Shown piece after piece: positions 47,053 through 59,959 of a DNA stretch of 64,000 nt (positions within the stretch are counted from its first letter, which is position 1; each line of letters starts with the position of its first letter). Source of the DNA: Microglena sp. YARC (lineage: Eukaryota > Chlorophyta > Chlorophyceae > Chlamydomonadales > Chlamydomonadaceae). Location: the NCBI GenBank assembly GCA_022414725.1, contig CM039465.1:38581754-38645753 (forward strand), given 5' to 3'. Both the position numbers and the translations under genes were made by a program. The notes beneath the pieces are model-generated. The model saw only the letters and a list, made by a program, of their open reading frames with translations. It had not been told where the DNA came from and did not search any database.

Positions 47053-47275
47053 CAGTGATATACAATGGTCTAGTGGTAGATCAGATTGCTTGAGGATGAA
47101 GGGTCGGGGGTTCGACTTCCCCTTCGGTCGATATTAGTGTTGCAGGTCGTTGTCAACCGCGATGGTAGCTTGACCAGTTACGGTAGGAGACCGCTCCCCA
47201 CCCGCGTATGCCGGACTCCCTTTACACCACGCCCCACCAGGCGTTATCATTCCCTATTTTTTACGAAGGCATCCA
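47053..47275 (+). repeat. SINE-B, near full-length, tRNA-derived
   Basis: Begins CAATGGTCTAGTGGTAGATC (A box) and GGGGGTTCGACTTCCCC (B box), like a tRNA head, then GTCAACCGCGATGGTAGCTT and ends CACCAGGCGTTATCATT. Too divergent in body to be a tRNA gene. Confidence 0.8.
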
Positions 47276-47282
47276 GTCCCTG

Positions 47283-47534
47283 TTATTGTATGAGTTTCAT
47301 ACCTTCTCGAGAGTGACTATAGAGCACGTAAGCCTCCCTGCCTGACGTGTCTCCTGCTGTGCCGTTGGCCTCGGCCACGCGCCATGCCAGCAGTCCCGAG
47401 GGCGGTACAGCCGACTCCCCTCTTCTATCTGCTCTGTCGCTTGACAGAGCATGTCGCATGTAATCGATTTTAATCCTCCGGTACATTCCCTGTGTCGCTT
47501 CAGTTGTAATACTCCGGAAAGCTTCAGTCCCTGC
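47283..47534 (+). repeat. Diverged relative of the adjacent LTR
   Basis: Shares CATTCCCTGTGTCGCTTCAG, ACTCCGGAAAGCT and the general order of the 250-bp LTR. Probably an old solo LTR into which the complete element inserted. Confidence 0.55.
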
Positions 47535-47539
47535 CATAG

Positions 47540-47789
47540 TGTTATTGACCGGTTCTCCCGGTCCTGCTAGAGTGTCCTAGAGCACCAGGCTTCCCACCTG
47601 GCTGCATACGCTGTAGTGCCTCTGCCCAATAGGGCCTGCACCCAGCGGCGTCAGTACCCTGATGTACTGCCGCCATCTCCTTCATATGCCGGGCTTTCCC
47701 GCCCGCTTGTCATCTCGCATCTGTAAGCTATTACATTCCTTCAGTCCATTCCCTGTGTCGTTTCAGTTATATCACTCCGGATAGCTAAA
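47540..47789 (+). repeat. 5' LTR
   Basis: 250 bp from TGTTATTGACCGG to GGATAGCTAAA, 97.2% identical to the 3' LTR by hand count. Confidence 0.88.
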
Positions 47790-47947
47790 GGTCCATCAAC
47801 CCGCCTTCGCGTTATCCACTGCATCAGATCTGAGCTGCATCAGAGTCTGTCGTCCTTGCCCGTTGATCCCTCGTTCCCCGGCATACGCAGTGTCTTTGCT
47901 TGTTGCCACCGCAACTCCCGAAGAAGAGGATTACAGGCCCAGAAAAC

Positions 47948-48626
47948 ATGTACTTGCCTTGGCCACCAAGTGGTACCGACTCTGTCGAAGCACTTCCCGT
48001 CCCAGCTGGATCAACCCAGCCTGCTATCAACACAACAACCAAACCAACCCCCACCCCTGCGCCTACCCATCATTTCCCCTCTCCTCCCCTTCCGCCGTCT
48101 CCTATAACCCCGTCGGCCTCGCAAGCCCCCCCCCCCCCCCCCCCCCCTCCCATTTCTCTACTCCCTGTAGAGATCTCCATTACCTTCTCCCCAAGATCTA
48201 ATACTCATGGACATCCCTACAGACATCTCCACTGGCACAACCTTTGCTCAGTGGATCAAAGACGTCTCCCAAGATCTTAAGGTGATGCACACCAGTAGAC
48301 CAGATCTGTCCACATCAGAGAGAGAGAAGATAGCAAGGGCATACATCCTAAGTCAGCTTTCGCATGACTACCAAATAGCATACAACACTTTCACCAACCC
48401 AGATAACATCATGGCCTCTCTCAAAGACAAATACCGTTCCTTCTATTTCTCCCGAGTCTCAGATCCTTACACAGACCCTCTTCCGTACCCTTTCCTCGAG
48501 TACCCATCAAGTTACGCCAGGAGTGCATCCACAGAACCACCAAATGCGAACACCGCAAGCACTTCTCGTACAACTCACTATGCACTCAACGCATCAAAAC
48601 ACACGCGCCGCATATACAGAAATTGA
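47948..48626 (+). pseudogene. Broken copia gag region
   Basis: A proline-rich start (MYLPWPPSG) runs into a C-tract near 48128-48147, where the frame changes; the rest carries a gag-like helical segment (FAQWIKDV, SQLSHDYQIAYNTF, SLKDKY). It ends in an in-frame TGA at 48624, just before the protease. I see no CCHC zinc knuckle. Confidence 0.65.
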
Positions 48627-48629
48627 ATA

Positions 48630-50009
48630 ATGGACACAGGAGCAACCTCACACATGACTGGTGACCCCAGCCTCCTTCATGACATCAAAGATATAGATCC
48701 TATCAAAGTCCTTACTGCTTCTGGTCACACCTACATCACTAAGTCAGGCACAGCTATCATCCAAGGAAACAATGGGAAGATCCACAAACTTCTTAATGTC
48801 CATCTCAATTCAGACCACACCACACCCAACTTGTTCTCCATGGCATCAGCAATAAAAAACAATCCTACCATGGAGATCCAATTCAACTCCCAAGAATGCA
48901 CCATGTCCATCAACAACAAAGTCATCATCTCAGAATCAAAGAAACGGAGTCTCTACCTGGTACCAGTTATCAAGGCTGATGACACCATGATCAGAGGTTC
49001 TCAATTACAAACAGCCATGGCAGCCGTGTCCAGAAAAACCCCTATGACAGCCGAACTCCAACATATCAGACTAGGACATCTAGCATACAGTTCCCTAGCT
49101 AGGATGGCTACAGAAGACATGGTCATTGGCAATGACTTCACTCCATCTGCATTCAACAAAATGAGTAAACACACCTGTGAGATCTGTGTCCTCTCAAAAA
49201 TGGACAAAAACCCGTACCCCACTTCCCATACAAGAGCTACCAGACCCATGGCCATTCTACACATTGACATGAGTGGCAAGATGAAAATTCCCAGCCTCAA
49301 TGGAAGCCTATATTTCCAAGGCATACTAGATGACTATTCCAAATACTCCATTGTCACCTTCCACAAAACCAAGGATACAGTAGCCAAGGACACCATCACA
49401 GAACTTGAGAGATATGAAGTTCTCACCCAAAACAAGATAGGAACAATCTTCTGTGACAATGAATCTGAATACATCTGCAACAAATTCAAAAACAGGTGCA
49501 AGAAAAAAGGAATTACCCTAAATTTCACAGTACCAGGAAACCCATCCACCAACGGTGCAGCAGAACGTCTCAACAGAACTCTGCATGACAGATCAACAGC
49601 CCTCCTCCTTTCATCTAAATTCCCCAATAGGTACTGGGCAGAAATGGTGAAGAATGCCAGCATCCTCAGAAACCTCTCCCCCACATCTAAATCAACAAAG
49701 ACACCATATGAAATGTTTCATGGAACAAAACCTAAGATTGACCACCTCAGGACCATTGGATGCACTGCATATGTCCATGTCCCACCCAAATCCAGATCAT
49801 TCAAGTTCTCTCCCTCAGCTAAAATCACTAGACTGAGTGGGTACTCAGAATCAAGAAAGGCCTACAGAGTTGTAGAGTCTGCCCACAAGATTTTTGAAGC
49901 CAGAGACATCACTTTCAATGAATTCGAGAACCTGGCAGGACAAAAAGGATTCCCAGGTCCAGATGATGTAGTTCTAGGAAACTATGAAGAAGATGTCCCT
50001 GTATGTTGA
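48630..50009 (+). pseudogene. Copia pol, protease and integrase part
   Basis: Aspartic protease motif DTGATSHM at the start; GAG-pre-integrase zinc-finger-like HIRLGHLAY with CEIC; integrase core with Asp (49266), Asp (49455, in FCDNESEY) and Glu (49563, in NGAAERLN), the last two 35 residues apart. The frame closes with TGA at 50007-50009 and pol continues in another frame. Confidence 0.88.
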
Positions 50010-51984
50010 GATAGATGATGACATGGTTCCTGTCCCTGTCCCTGTTGCTACTCCCTCTGAGCTCAAAGAAATGGAAAGCTACCATGATAAACAGGTCCAT
50101 TTTCAGGCAAACCCTCCCCAGTGGGGATCTCCCAGTGACTTCTCGTTTAGCCCAAGTACTGTACACCAGCCAACAGACATGCCAGAAGCTAGTGCACAAG
50201 GCCACAATGACACTGTTGAGCAAGGAGCTGAACATAACCCTGCCCAGCAGCAAATAGATCCCACTAGTCCAGCCCACTTGCACAACCAAGAGACAGCCAT
50301 CACTAACATCCCTGACATTCGACCACCCCCCCAACTAGATTTAGAATTAGTTGAACCCAGACGTACTGGCAGAGAAAGAAATGCCCCCAACTTCTTTTAC
50401 CTAGCTGCAGACCAGATCATCATACCTAAGAATGAAAGAGAAGCACTAGCTGGCCCTCAAGCAAAGGAATGGAAAGCCGCTATGCAAGAGGAACTAGCAG
50501 CACTTGCAGAGATGAACACCTGGTCCCTCTCAGAACTCCCACATGGATCCAAGGCCATAGGAACAAAGTGGGTCTTCGACATCAAGCAATCTGTTGATGG
50601 AGAAATTGTCAGATATCAGGCAAGACTAGTAGCCAAGGGATATGCTCAGCGCCCCGGCATGGACTATGATGAAGTGTTTGCCCCAGTTGCTAAGCATGCC
50701 ACTATCCGTTACATCCTCCCTATGGCAGCAGACCCCACAGCACACTTAACACAACCAGTTGTATCCACTGCATTCCTCAATGGAGTAGTTGAAGAAGAAC
50801 TGTACTTCAGCCAACCACCTGGTTTTGAAAGGGACCACAGAGTCTGCCGCATGTGGAAATGCCTCTATGGCCTTAAGCAAGCATCCCGCCAGTGGTACCT
50901 CAAAGTTAAAGAAGACATGACTGCTATTGGATTCAGAGAAGTTGATGTAGATCAAGGCCTGTTCATATTGCCTGGACCCACCCACAGACCCCTCATATGG
51001 GTCCTCCTGTGGGTTGATGACTTCCTGCTGCTTTCTTTTGACAAAGACATTCTCCACAAGTACAAGAACAACATCATGCAGCTTTACAAGACCAGGGACC
51101 TGGGTGAACCATCTGTGCTTGTTGGCTATGAAATCACCAGGAATGTCTCAACTGGAACACTGCACATCTGCCAGTCCAGATTCATCCAAGATCTCCTTCG
51201 AGCCCACAACATGCTCCCTGAGCCCAACAGCACCAGGTTCCCTGTGCCTCTCCAACCAGATGCCAACCTTCCCTATGCTGACAAAGACACTCCAGACACT
51301 GGCCTTCCACTTGCACAGATTGTAGGTTCTCTCAACTACCTTGCAGTCAACACAAGGCCTGACATTGCCCAAGCTGTCAACAGGCTGGCCAGGCACAGTG
51401 CACACCCCCTGCATGATCACATGGAAGATGCCACTGGTATTCTCAAATACCTGTCTAACACCCTAGAACATGGCATCACCTACACCTACTCCAACAAGCC
51501 TCTCATAGGCTATTGTGATTCTGACCATGCTGCCTGCCCCATCACGAGGAAGTCAACCACAGGGTTTGTCTTCCTCAACCAAGGCGGTGCAATCTCATGT
51601 GCATCCAAGATCCAGGCATCTACAACAGCCCTGTCCACTACAGAAGCTGAGTTCATGGCAGCCACCTCTGCAGCCCAAGAGGGAATGTGGTTGAGAAAAC
51701 TCCAACACTCTGCCACAGGAACTGTACCTCCTGCCCTCACCATTAATGGTGACAACCAAGCTGCACTAAGTGCCTGGAACCAAGAGAAGCTGTCCTCCAG
51801 ACTCAAGCACATGGAAACCAGGTTCTACTTTCTCAAGGAGCAGTCCAAGAAAGAAGGCATCAAGCTCAACTGGATCCCCACTGCTGCCAACATGTCTAAC
51901 ATGCTCACCAAGGCCCTTCCCAGGGCCAAGTTCTGTGACTTCAGAGAAAAGATTGGCTGCATTGGAAATGTCTACAAGCTCTAA
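49984..51984 (+). pseudogene. Copia pol, reverse transcriptase and RNase H part
   Basis: In a different frame from the integrase. RT motifs WVFDIKQSVDGEIVRYQARL, VAKGYAQRPGMDYDEVFAPV, YGLKQASRQW and WVDD (51010-51021). The first catalytic Asp of the usual DV-TAFLNG motif is Val here (VVSTAFLNG, about 50758-50784), so activity is unlikely. RNase H motifs DSDHAAC, STTEAEF and GDNQAAL are present. Ends NVYKL, TAA. Confidence 0.88.
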
Positions 51985-52655
51985 TCAAGCACCTTTGATC
52001 TGGAACTTAACACATTCCACATCAAGGGGAGTCATTACTGTGCCACTTGATTTATTGACTTGAGCTCCTTTTCCTAGTCTTTGGAATTTGCATGACCAGT
52101 CCACCCTTCCTGGCAGCTATGAGCTGGAATCCAGTCCATGTTATATTGACCTAGCCTAGGCTGCCCTTCACCTCAGGACAAAACCCTTACCTTCACACTG
52201 TACCTTCACATGTACATCTGAGTTCTCCTTTCACCACTCGGGGAAAGGCCCGTTTTGCGCGGATATAGCGAATGGATTGATTCGATGCGTATTTGTATTT
52301 TATCGTACAGATCAGGTGGCGTCAGGCTTGAGCCATGGTTCGAAAAGAGTGTATCTTTGCGACGGACCCATACCATCCCGTTCCACCCATATATTCGCGG
52401 ATACAGAAGCTCGACCACTGTTACCTTGATCGCTCATTAAATCACGAGATGTAATACGCTCTCGTATGTGAAGGAAATTGCTGCTTGTTGGCTCTCTTGG
52501 TGGCGATTCTCGCGTTCCTGCCGAGTGTAGCCACTCATTCCAAGATCGGTAGGAAGCATAGGCAGAGCTGAATGAGCTCGAACTGCGTAAATTAGAAATA
52601 GCATTCTGTGAAGGCCTGTCGCCTGTTTTGCGACTGCCCAACTAGGTTGTTCGAT
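51985..52655. other. Noncoding region after pol
   Basis: A purine tract AAGGGGAG at about 52025, then unassigned sequence. 52206-52640 has a 109-codon minus frame that I do not recognise. Confidence 0.4.
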
Positions 52656-54085
52656 AAGCTACCCCCAAATTTAGTAGTTATGACATTCTACCTACAAATT
52701 TAGTAGTTATGAAATCGCAGGACAATTTGCTGGGCAGAGCACCTCGACCAGCGACCAACTAACAACTAATTTAGGGGGTAGTGACCCTTCACCACAAGCA
52801 AGCACCCACTAATTTAGGGGGTAGTTGACCCCCACCAGCAAGCAACAACTAATTTAGGGGGTAGTTACCCCCCACCAGCAACTAACAACTAATTTAGTGG
52901 GTAGTGACCCTCCACCAACAACCAACAACTAATTTAGGGGGTAGTGACCCCCCACCTGCAACCACCCACTAATTTAGGGGGTTGTTAACCCCCACAAACA
53001 ACCAACAACTAATTTAGGGGGTAGTGACCCCCCACCAGCAAACACCCACTAATTTAGGGGGTAGTAACCCCCCACCAGCAAGCAACAACTAAATTTGGGG
53101 GTAGTGACCCCTCACCAGCAACCACCCACTAATTTAGGGGGTAGTTACCCCCCACCAGCAAGCACCCACTAATTTAGGGGGTAGTAACCCTCCACCAGGA
53201 ACCAACAACTAATTTAGGGGGTAGTTACCCCTCACCATCAACCACCCACTAATTTAGGGGGTAGTCAGCCCCCACCAGCAAGCACCCACTAATTTAGGGG
53301 GTAGTGACCCCTCACCAGGAACCACCCACTAATTTAGGGGGTAGTTACCCCCCACCAGCAAGCACCCACTAATTTAGGGGGTAGTAACCCTCCACCAGGA
53401 ACCAACAACTAATTTAGGGGGTAGTTACCCCTCACCAGCAAGCACCCACTAACTTAGGGGGTAGTCACCCCCCACCAGCAAGCACCCACTAATTTAGGGG
53501 GTAGTGACCCCTCAACAGCAACCACCCACTAATTTAGGGGGTAGTTACCCCCCACCAGCAACCACCCACAAAATTAGTGGGAAGTGACCTTCCACCAGCA
53601 ACCACCAACTAATTTAGGGTGTAGTTACCACCCACCAGGAACCACCCACAAATTTAGGGGGTAGTTACCCACCACCAGCAACCAGCCACTAATTTAGGGG
53701 GCAGTGACCCTCACCAGCCACCACCCACTAATTTAGGGGGTAGTTAGTTAGTTACCCCCCAACAGCAAGCACCCACTAATTTAGAGGGTAGTGACCCCTC
53801 ACCAGCAAGCACCCACTAATTTAGGGGGTAGTTACCCCCCACCAGCAACCAACGACTAATTTAGTGGGAAGTTACCCTCCACCAGCAACCACCCCCTAAT
53901 TTGGGGGGTAGTTACCCCCCACTAACAACCATCCAATAATTTAGGGGGTAGTCAACCCCCCACCAACAACCAACAACTAATTTAGTGGGTAGTTACCCCC
54001 CACCAGCAACTCAGCAAGCACCTACTAATTTAGTGGGTAGTGACCCCCCACCAGCTAGGACCCCCCACCAGCAAGGACCCCCTAA
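52656..54085. repeat. 40-bp hairpin array, about 35 copies
   Basis: Units of ACCACCCACTAATTTAGGGG-GTAGTTACCCCCCACCAGCA. Each contains GGGGGTAGTTACCCCC, a near-perfect inverted repeat. Spacing is steady at 40 bp with one expansion near 53745. Confidence 0.95.
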
Positions 54086-55600
54086 TCGCGAGGGGCTCTA
54101 CTTCTCTTCTATGCGTACTGCCCACGAGGGCCCTCGGCAGACAGACAGAGGGCAGTACGCATCAAATGTAACGCTATCGTAGTGCGCCCCCTCACTTGTA
54201 CAGGTTCGACCGTTTTTGTTTCTGCTTTTCGAATTCGCTTTCATATTTCTGTTCCTCCGAACTACCTTTTCAGTTTCTTCGCGAAAAGATGTTCTTCCTG
54301 CTGTATGCTGTGTTCCTTGTTCCCTTTCTGGGAGTTTGGGTATCCATGGCTTGGGAGAACCTTCCAGACCCGCCATCGCCCGTTCGCCAGGGGGGCAGCG
54401 TCCGCTACGTCTGATGCACGTACACGTACCTAGTTGGACTGCCCCTCCTGTTGCGACAACGAACTGCTACTTCATTGCTCTGTGCGTGTGGCACAACAGG
54501 TACATCACGTGATTCGATGACGTGTCAGTTTCGAAGTAAATCTTCAAGGACATTTTCACGAAGCCACGCCACCCGAAATTGCAGGTGTGATGTTTACACC
54601 TCCCTCCCTGACGGCTGCCCCTTAGCGCCTCATGCCCGCAATAGTTGCGATTATCTTTTATGACTACTCGAACTCTTGTCAGCATTATTAATCTCTGTCT
54701 TAGTCCTAACTATCAATTTTATTCTGCAGCCCTCCAAGAAGTCGCAATTACGACGGCGAATTCATTCGCACCTGCACTATCCGCGACTGCGGCGATTTCT
54801 CCCGTTTTACTGGGACACCTTTCCGGGGTCTGAACGGACTTAATAACAATTAACAATTGTACTGCAGTAATTAAGTCCGGTACAATTGTTAATTAAGAAA
54901 GTACGTCACGTGCGGCACAGCGCTCTCTCTTGGGACACCCTTGTGCTCCCGTTGTGCGATAATTAAGGCCACGCAGACGTTCGCTTGTATCTTCTTCCTT
55001 TCGTCCTTTCTTAAGCTCTGAAAGTCACCAAAGCCGAGCTAGCTGGCTATTTTCTTTCTCGTGACTGGAGATGCAGCAAAAAGAGGAACGCGTCCGTTGC
55101 GCGTTCCTTTCCTTTTGGCTGCTGCGTGCTTGATCGGGCACCAGAGGAGCGTCTTGTCGTCCCTCATCGCGTCTGGTCGTGTCTCATATCATCTTGTTTC
55201 GCTCGACCCTGCTTTTTCACGCGCGCTTGCATAACCAAATCGTTCGTTCGATTGCGCCCATGCCTGCAGAGGTTCTTCCACGACCACATCGTGGGTGAGG
55301 ACAGCAAGGTAATATTCCCCCTCCGGCCTGCATGTCTTGGAGTCAGGCATGGAATGTAAGGCAGTTGGTTGTGACTATTTGTTGGCACTGCTAAAGGAGA
55401 CAAAGCAGAGAAATAACTAGGGCTGGAATCCCCTAAGTATGTTGCTGGTGATCTGCTAGTGCTTGGGACTGAAGCAAAATAACTTTGGCTGGTCCTTGAC
55501 TGTCCTGGAGCTAGCAAGGGAGTTGTATGTAGGGCATGAGCTTTCTGACACAGGCTGGTATGCTCCACCATCTTCAGGTGGGTAGGAATTTCCACGTGCC
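54085..55600. other. Unassigned region inside the LTR element
   Basis: Not repetitive. Holds a 13-bp inverted repeat (ATGCGTACTGCCC and its complement, about 54112-54160), an inverted-repeat patch at 54838-54895, and exon-like fragments (for example 55271-55309, ending AGCAAG-GTAATA) that I cannot assign. It could be captured host DNA. Confidence 0.35.
54289..54414 (+). CDS. 41-residue hydrophobic open frame, unrecognised
   Basis: ATG after GCGAAAAG, then FFLLYAVFLVPFLGVWVSMA, a likely membrane segment, and a short polar tail. No family recognised; may be chance or a first exon. Confidence 0.2.
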   Translation: MFFLLYAVFLVPFLGVWVSMAWENLPDPPSPVRQGGSVRYV

Positions 55601-55604
55601 CTGA

Positions 55605-55925
55605 TGTTGTACATGCACATGCACACACACCACATAAACTCTACACATTGCGCGCACACACATGCACCACACAAACATGACACACACACACATGCACACA
55701 TACCACACACCTCTCTTACACACACACATGCATCACACAAATACGGCTCACACACACACACACACAAACATACACCACACAAAAACGACACACGCACACA
55801 TACACGCATACATAAACACCACGCAACTCACTCACAAGTACATACAACGACACAGTTACACACAACACACAGATTTGCGCACACATGCACACCATATAAA
55901 CACCACACACAAAACACACACATAT
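55605..55925. repeat. CA-rich microsatellite
   Basis: Imperfect CACACACATGCACCACACAA-type repeats. 55930-57880 beyond it is unassigned. Confidence 0.9.
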
Positions 55926-57885
55926 ACCGGTAATATTATTTGTTCAAATTACTGTTTGACTCATGCCTTCACTGGTGCACATGCATTTGAATAGGTATGA
56001 CCAATGCATGGAGCAGTGCAAGAGCCACCTAACAAAACAGAGAACAATGTGGACATACATGCACATGCCCCCCCCCCCCCCCCCCCTTACTTCTCTGATC
56101 CGCGTCAGTGGAGCGATTTTTTGTGGACATCAGGACATGCTGTCACATACTGATCGAAGCTACTTTTCTGGGCTTCCACATTATGCATGTCCTCAATGTG
56201 ACGCCCAGTGTTTTGTATTACAGATTTGTGCAGGCCAGTTTGAGTAGGTACCTGGGCTACTCAAGCCTGATTTCAAGATTGTTGCGTAGCCATCGCATGC
56301 CGTAGCATGAAGCGCCCCCGTTATATAGGGGGGGGTACTGAGGGCAGAGCCCCCCGGTTTTTTTTTGTTAGGAGTCCTTGAGGAAACATGTATTTTGCAC
56401 AAGAATGACAAGTGTTACACATATTTGTAACAACTGTGCCAAGCCTGTGAATTGTAATTAAAATGAACCCCTAGGAATTAGTCAACTACCCGCGGGCACA
56501 GATGGAGTTCAGTAGGGCATCATGAAAAATGTAATCACCAACATCATCACATCATCATCAACCATCACTGCAGGCAGGCAGCTGAACCTCGCATTCAATG
56601 CATGCCGGTCCATGGGTCACAGCCTTCCACCAGCACTATGCAGGACCACAACACCACATGAAGACAACACTTTGGGTTGCAACAACTCAACTTTTTCCTA
56701 GGTTTCCTGTCGTTACCCAAGGCAGGGTAGGGAAAGGCCAATTTGGGGAAGGGGTGCATTGTGTACTAGATGGGACTTGTAGCATCCCCCCCAAAGCCAT
56801 GTTAATTGACTAGCACAATGAAAAAAATCACCAGCTGGTTTAAACCTGCCTTGTCAACGCTTCTTAAAATTTGATGGATCATGCATACAAAAGATTATCA
56901 CATGTTCACTCATACTGAATAGTACCTGTGTGGGTTAAGAATGATACTGGCCTGATTTGTTTTTTAGAAGAATCCAAAGACTTTTGAACAAGCCTACTGA
57001 TAGCCGAAGGAGGATATGGGAATGCGCTGAGCACTAGACGTGTTGGGAATGCCATGCAGTAAAGTCCCTTGATCTCAGGTGCTTTTATTGATGGGCAATA
57101 GACGTTCTTGATGTGCTTCAATTGCTGGACACTACACGTGTTTGTACTGCTAAGCATTGCAATTCATTGTATTCCTGGCCAATATATGTGTGCACCAGCA
57201 CTTTGCATGACCACAACACTTTCCGGATGTTTCCTATGGTTGCCCAAGGTAGAGGTGGGAAGGGCCAAGGCAGAGGAGGGAAGGACCAAGGCAGAGGAGG
57301 GAGGGAGGAGAGGATAAAAACATCTTAGTCTGTGGAGTCCACTTTGGTCTGATGAGCGGTATGCACTGTAAGGGGAAGTGCCCATATTGCAGGCCGTGTT
57401 GGGATAATTCTGGTAGCCTGAGGAAGAAAGGGGGATGCACTAAGCACTAGACGTGCTAGTAATGCCAAGCAATAAAGTACCTTCATCTCAGGTGCTTTTC
57501 TTGTTGAGCACTAGACGTACTCAAGGTGCTTCTTTTGATGGGCACTACATGTGCTTGTACTGCCAAGCACTGTAATTGCTGCTTGGTTTACTGCTGATCA
57601 CTGCAAGTGCTTATTTTTCTGGCCACTATATGTCATTTTATTTCTGAGCACTATAATCTTGAATAGAGTTTGAATTCAATTGAATTGTGAGCACTACGGG
57701 TCTAACACGCACTTGGAATGATGACCTCAAGAGGTACCTGAATTGCAGAGCAGTTGAGGTGCTTGTACTGCTGAGAACTAGAAGTGCTTAAACTGCTAAG
57801 CTCTAGAAGTTGTTTCCTTTAAAAGCTGCCAGCAATACAGTGTTTGGAGGCAGATTATTTTGTTGATATAATGGTGATATGAGAG

Positions 57886-58070
57886 CAGGGTACTTCAGGA
57901 GGACCCCCAGCTATGCTGCCTGAGACGCAACCAAGTGCATAGCCTGCGTCCTGCGACGCTACGGACCCTTCCTTCTGGCCAACAGACCATCCCAATGTTG
58001 CATCCTACGACGCAACGGACCCTTCGACGTTGCGTCTGCGACGGAGGACGCAGCGTCCTAAACAATCCTG
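57886..58070. mobile_element. hAT-type MITE
   Basis: 185 bp from CAGGGTACTTCAGGAGG to AACAATCCTG, flanked by TATGAGAG and TATGAGAA (7 of 8 match). Interior has repeated GACGCAAC/GGACGC motifs. Confidence 0.6.
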
Positions 58071-58129
58071 TATGAGAATAAACCCCAATATTTTGAAGAT
58101 GTGTATTGCCAAGTAACCATCTGGATTTC

Positions 58130-59250
58130 TTTGCATCATGTTTCTCTGGGTCTTGCCTCTCTGTCTCCTGTTTCTTTGTCTCATATTTTTCTGCCTCCTG
58201 TTTCTCTGTCTCCTCTTTCTCTCTCTCATGTTTCTCTGTCTTCTGTTTCTCTGTCTCCTCATTCTCTGTTTCCTTTTTCTCTGTCACCTCTTTCTCTGCC
58301 TCATGTATCTCTGTCTCCTCTATTTCTGTCTCAAGTTTCTTTGTCTCATGTTTCTCAGTCCCATGTTTCTCTGTCTCAGGTTTCTCTGTCTCCTCTTTCT
58401 CTGCCTATGTTTCACTGTCTCTTGTTTCTCTGTTTCCTCTGTCTCTGTCCCATGTTTCTCTGTCTCTTGTTTCTCTGTCTCATGTTTCTCTGTCTCATGT
58501 TTCTCTGTCTCATGTATGCAGTCTATGCTTCTCTGTCTCTTGTTTCTCTGTCTCCTCTTTCTCTGCCTCATGTTTCTCTGCCTCATGTTTCTCTGTCTCT
58601 TGTTTCTCTGTCCAATGTTTCTCTGTCTCATGTATGCAGTCTATGCTTCTCTGTCTCTTGTTTCTCTGACTCATGTTTCTCTGTCTCATGTTTCTCTGTC
58701 TCTTGTTTCTCTGTCTCTTGTTTCTCTCTCATGTTTTCTGCCTATGTTTCTCTGTCTCATGTTTCTCTGTCTCGTGTTTCTTTGTCTCATGTTTTCTGCC
58801 TATGTTTCTTTGTCTCATGTTTCTCTGCCTCATGTTTCTCTGTCTCATGTTTCTCTGTCTCATGTTTCTCTGTCTTATATTTCTCTCTCTCATGGTTCTC
58901 TGTCTCATGTTTCTCTGTCTCATGCTACTCTGCCTGTGTTTCTCTGTCTCTTGTTTGTCTGTATCATGCTACTCTGCCTGTGTTTCTCTGTCTCTTGTTT
59001 CTCTGTCTCATGCTACTCTGCCTTTGTTTCTCTGTCTCTTGTTTCTCTGTCTCATGCTTCTCTGCCTATATTTCTCTGTCTCTTGCTTCTCTGTCTCATG
59101 TTTCTCTGTCTCTTGTTTCCTTGTCTCATGTTTCTCTTTCTCATGTATCCTGTCTATGTTTCTCTGTTCTATATTTCTCTGCCTCATGTTTCTTTGTCTC
59201 ATGTTTCTCTGTCTAAGTTTCTCTGCCTCATGTTTCTCTGTCTCTTGTAT
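58130..59250. repeat. 15-bp minisatellite, about 70 copies
   Basis: TTTCTCTGTCTCATG and TTTCTCTGTCTCTTG units. The period keeps frames open, so long five-residue-repeat open frames on both strands are artefacts. A small satellite patch recurs at 59635-59710. Confidence 0.95.
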
Positions 59251-59261
59251 GTATGTATGTA

Positions 59262-59445
59262 TGTACTAGTATGTTGCAGTCCAGGGGTAGGCCAAATAGG
59301 CTAAAGGGACTTGCTCAACCGTATAGGAAGGGCGTAAAAAGAACAAGCACTGATGAACTGAGCCCCAAACATTCGTTTAACCGACGGGGGCCTGAGTTCG
59401 TGCTACAGTGATAATTTAATTCTACAATATTATTAAAATCATCAT
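59262..59445 (-). repeat. SINE-A, full-length reverse copy
   Basis: GCAGTCCAGGGGTAGGCCAA, ATAGGCTAAAGGGACTTGCT, AGCACTGATGAACTGAGCCC, CGACGGGGGCCTGAGTTCGT. The most complete copy, nested in the LTR element. Confidence 0.82.
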
Positions 59446-59959
59446 CTCAGCTGGGATGATAATTTAATTGTGCGATTATGATCGCATTTTTTATAAATTG
59501 AATTAAGTATACCGTATCCATCCTTCAAAGGAATCAGGATTCATGACCAGCTTCATACTGGAGTTTTTATCCACCAAGTCAGGTTCAATGTTCATTTTCT
59601 CGTATAACGGAGTCTTGTATAACTGTCTCTTGTATACTGTCTATGTTTCTCTGTCTCTTGTTTCTTTGTCTCATGTTTCTCTGTATATGTTTCTCTGTCT
59701 CATGTTTCACATCGTGACACATATTTCGACTCCTCGTAGTAAAGGGCTGCAAGCAATTTAATGAACTTGTTCAAGCACGATATAATGTATTCCAGGGCCA
59801 ATTAGTGAGGTAAGGGCCAATGGCTTGATCTCGGTTACATGGCTCTAGCCAGCAATTTGGCTGCTCGCCGAAAGGATAAGGGCTAATGAAGTGTCGACTA
59901 CGTGACGAGAGCTACAGGTAATTCTGAAAAGTTCAGTCTCGATTAAGAACTAACTCAGT

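Noticed and set aside
47053..47130. A tRNA gene
   Set aside because: A and B boxes are present, but there is no good acceptor stem and the sequence continues into a body shared with other SINE-B copies.
55164..55628. A 154-codon minus-strand frame
   Set aside because: Ser/Pro-rich, overlaps exon-like fragments on the other strand, has no recognisable domain and runs into a microsatellite.
56098..56305. Possible exon with a CPQC zinc-ribbon-like motif
   Set aside because: An acceptor-like CAG and a GTAGGT follow it, but the frame is short, two frames compete, and I could not tie it to a family or to neighbouring exons.
58101..59304. Open frames up to 388 codons with a five-residue repeat
   Set aside because: 15-bp minisatellite; all frames are open because of the period.
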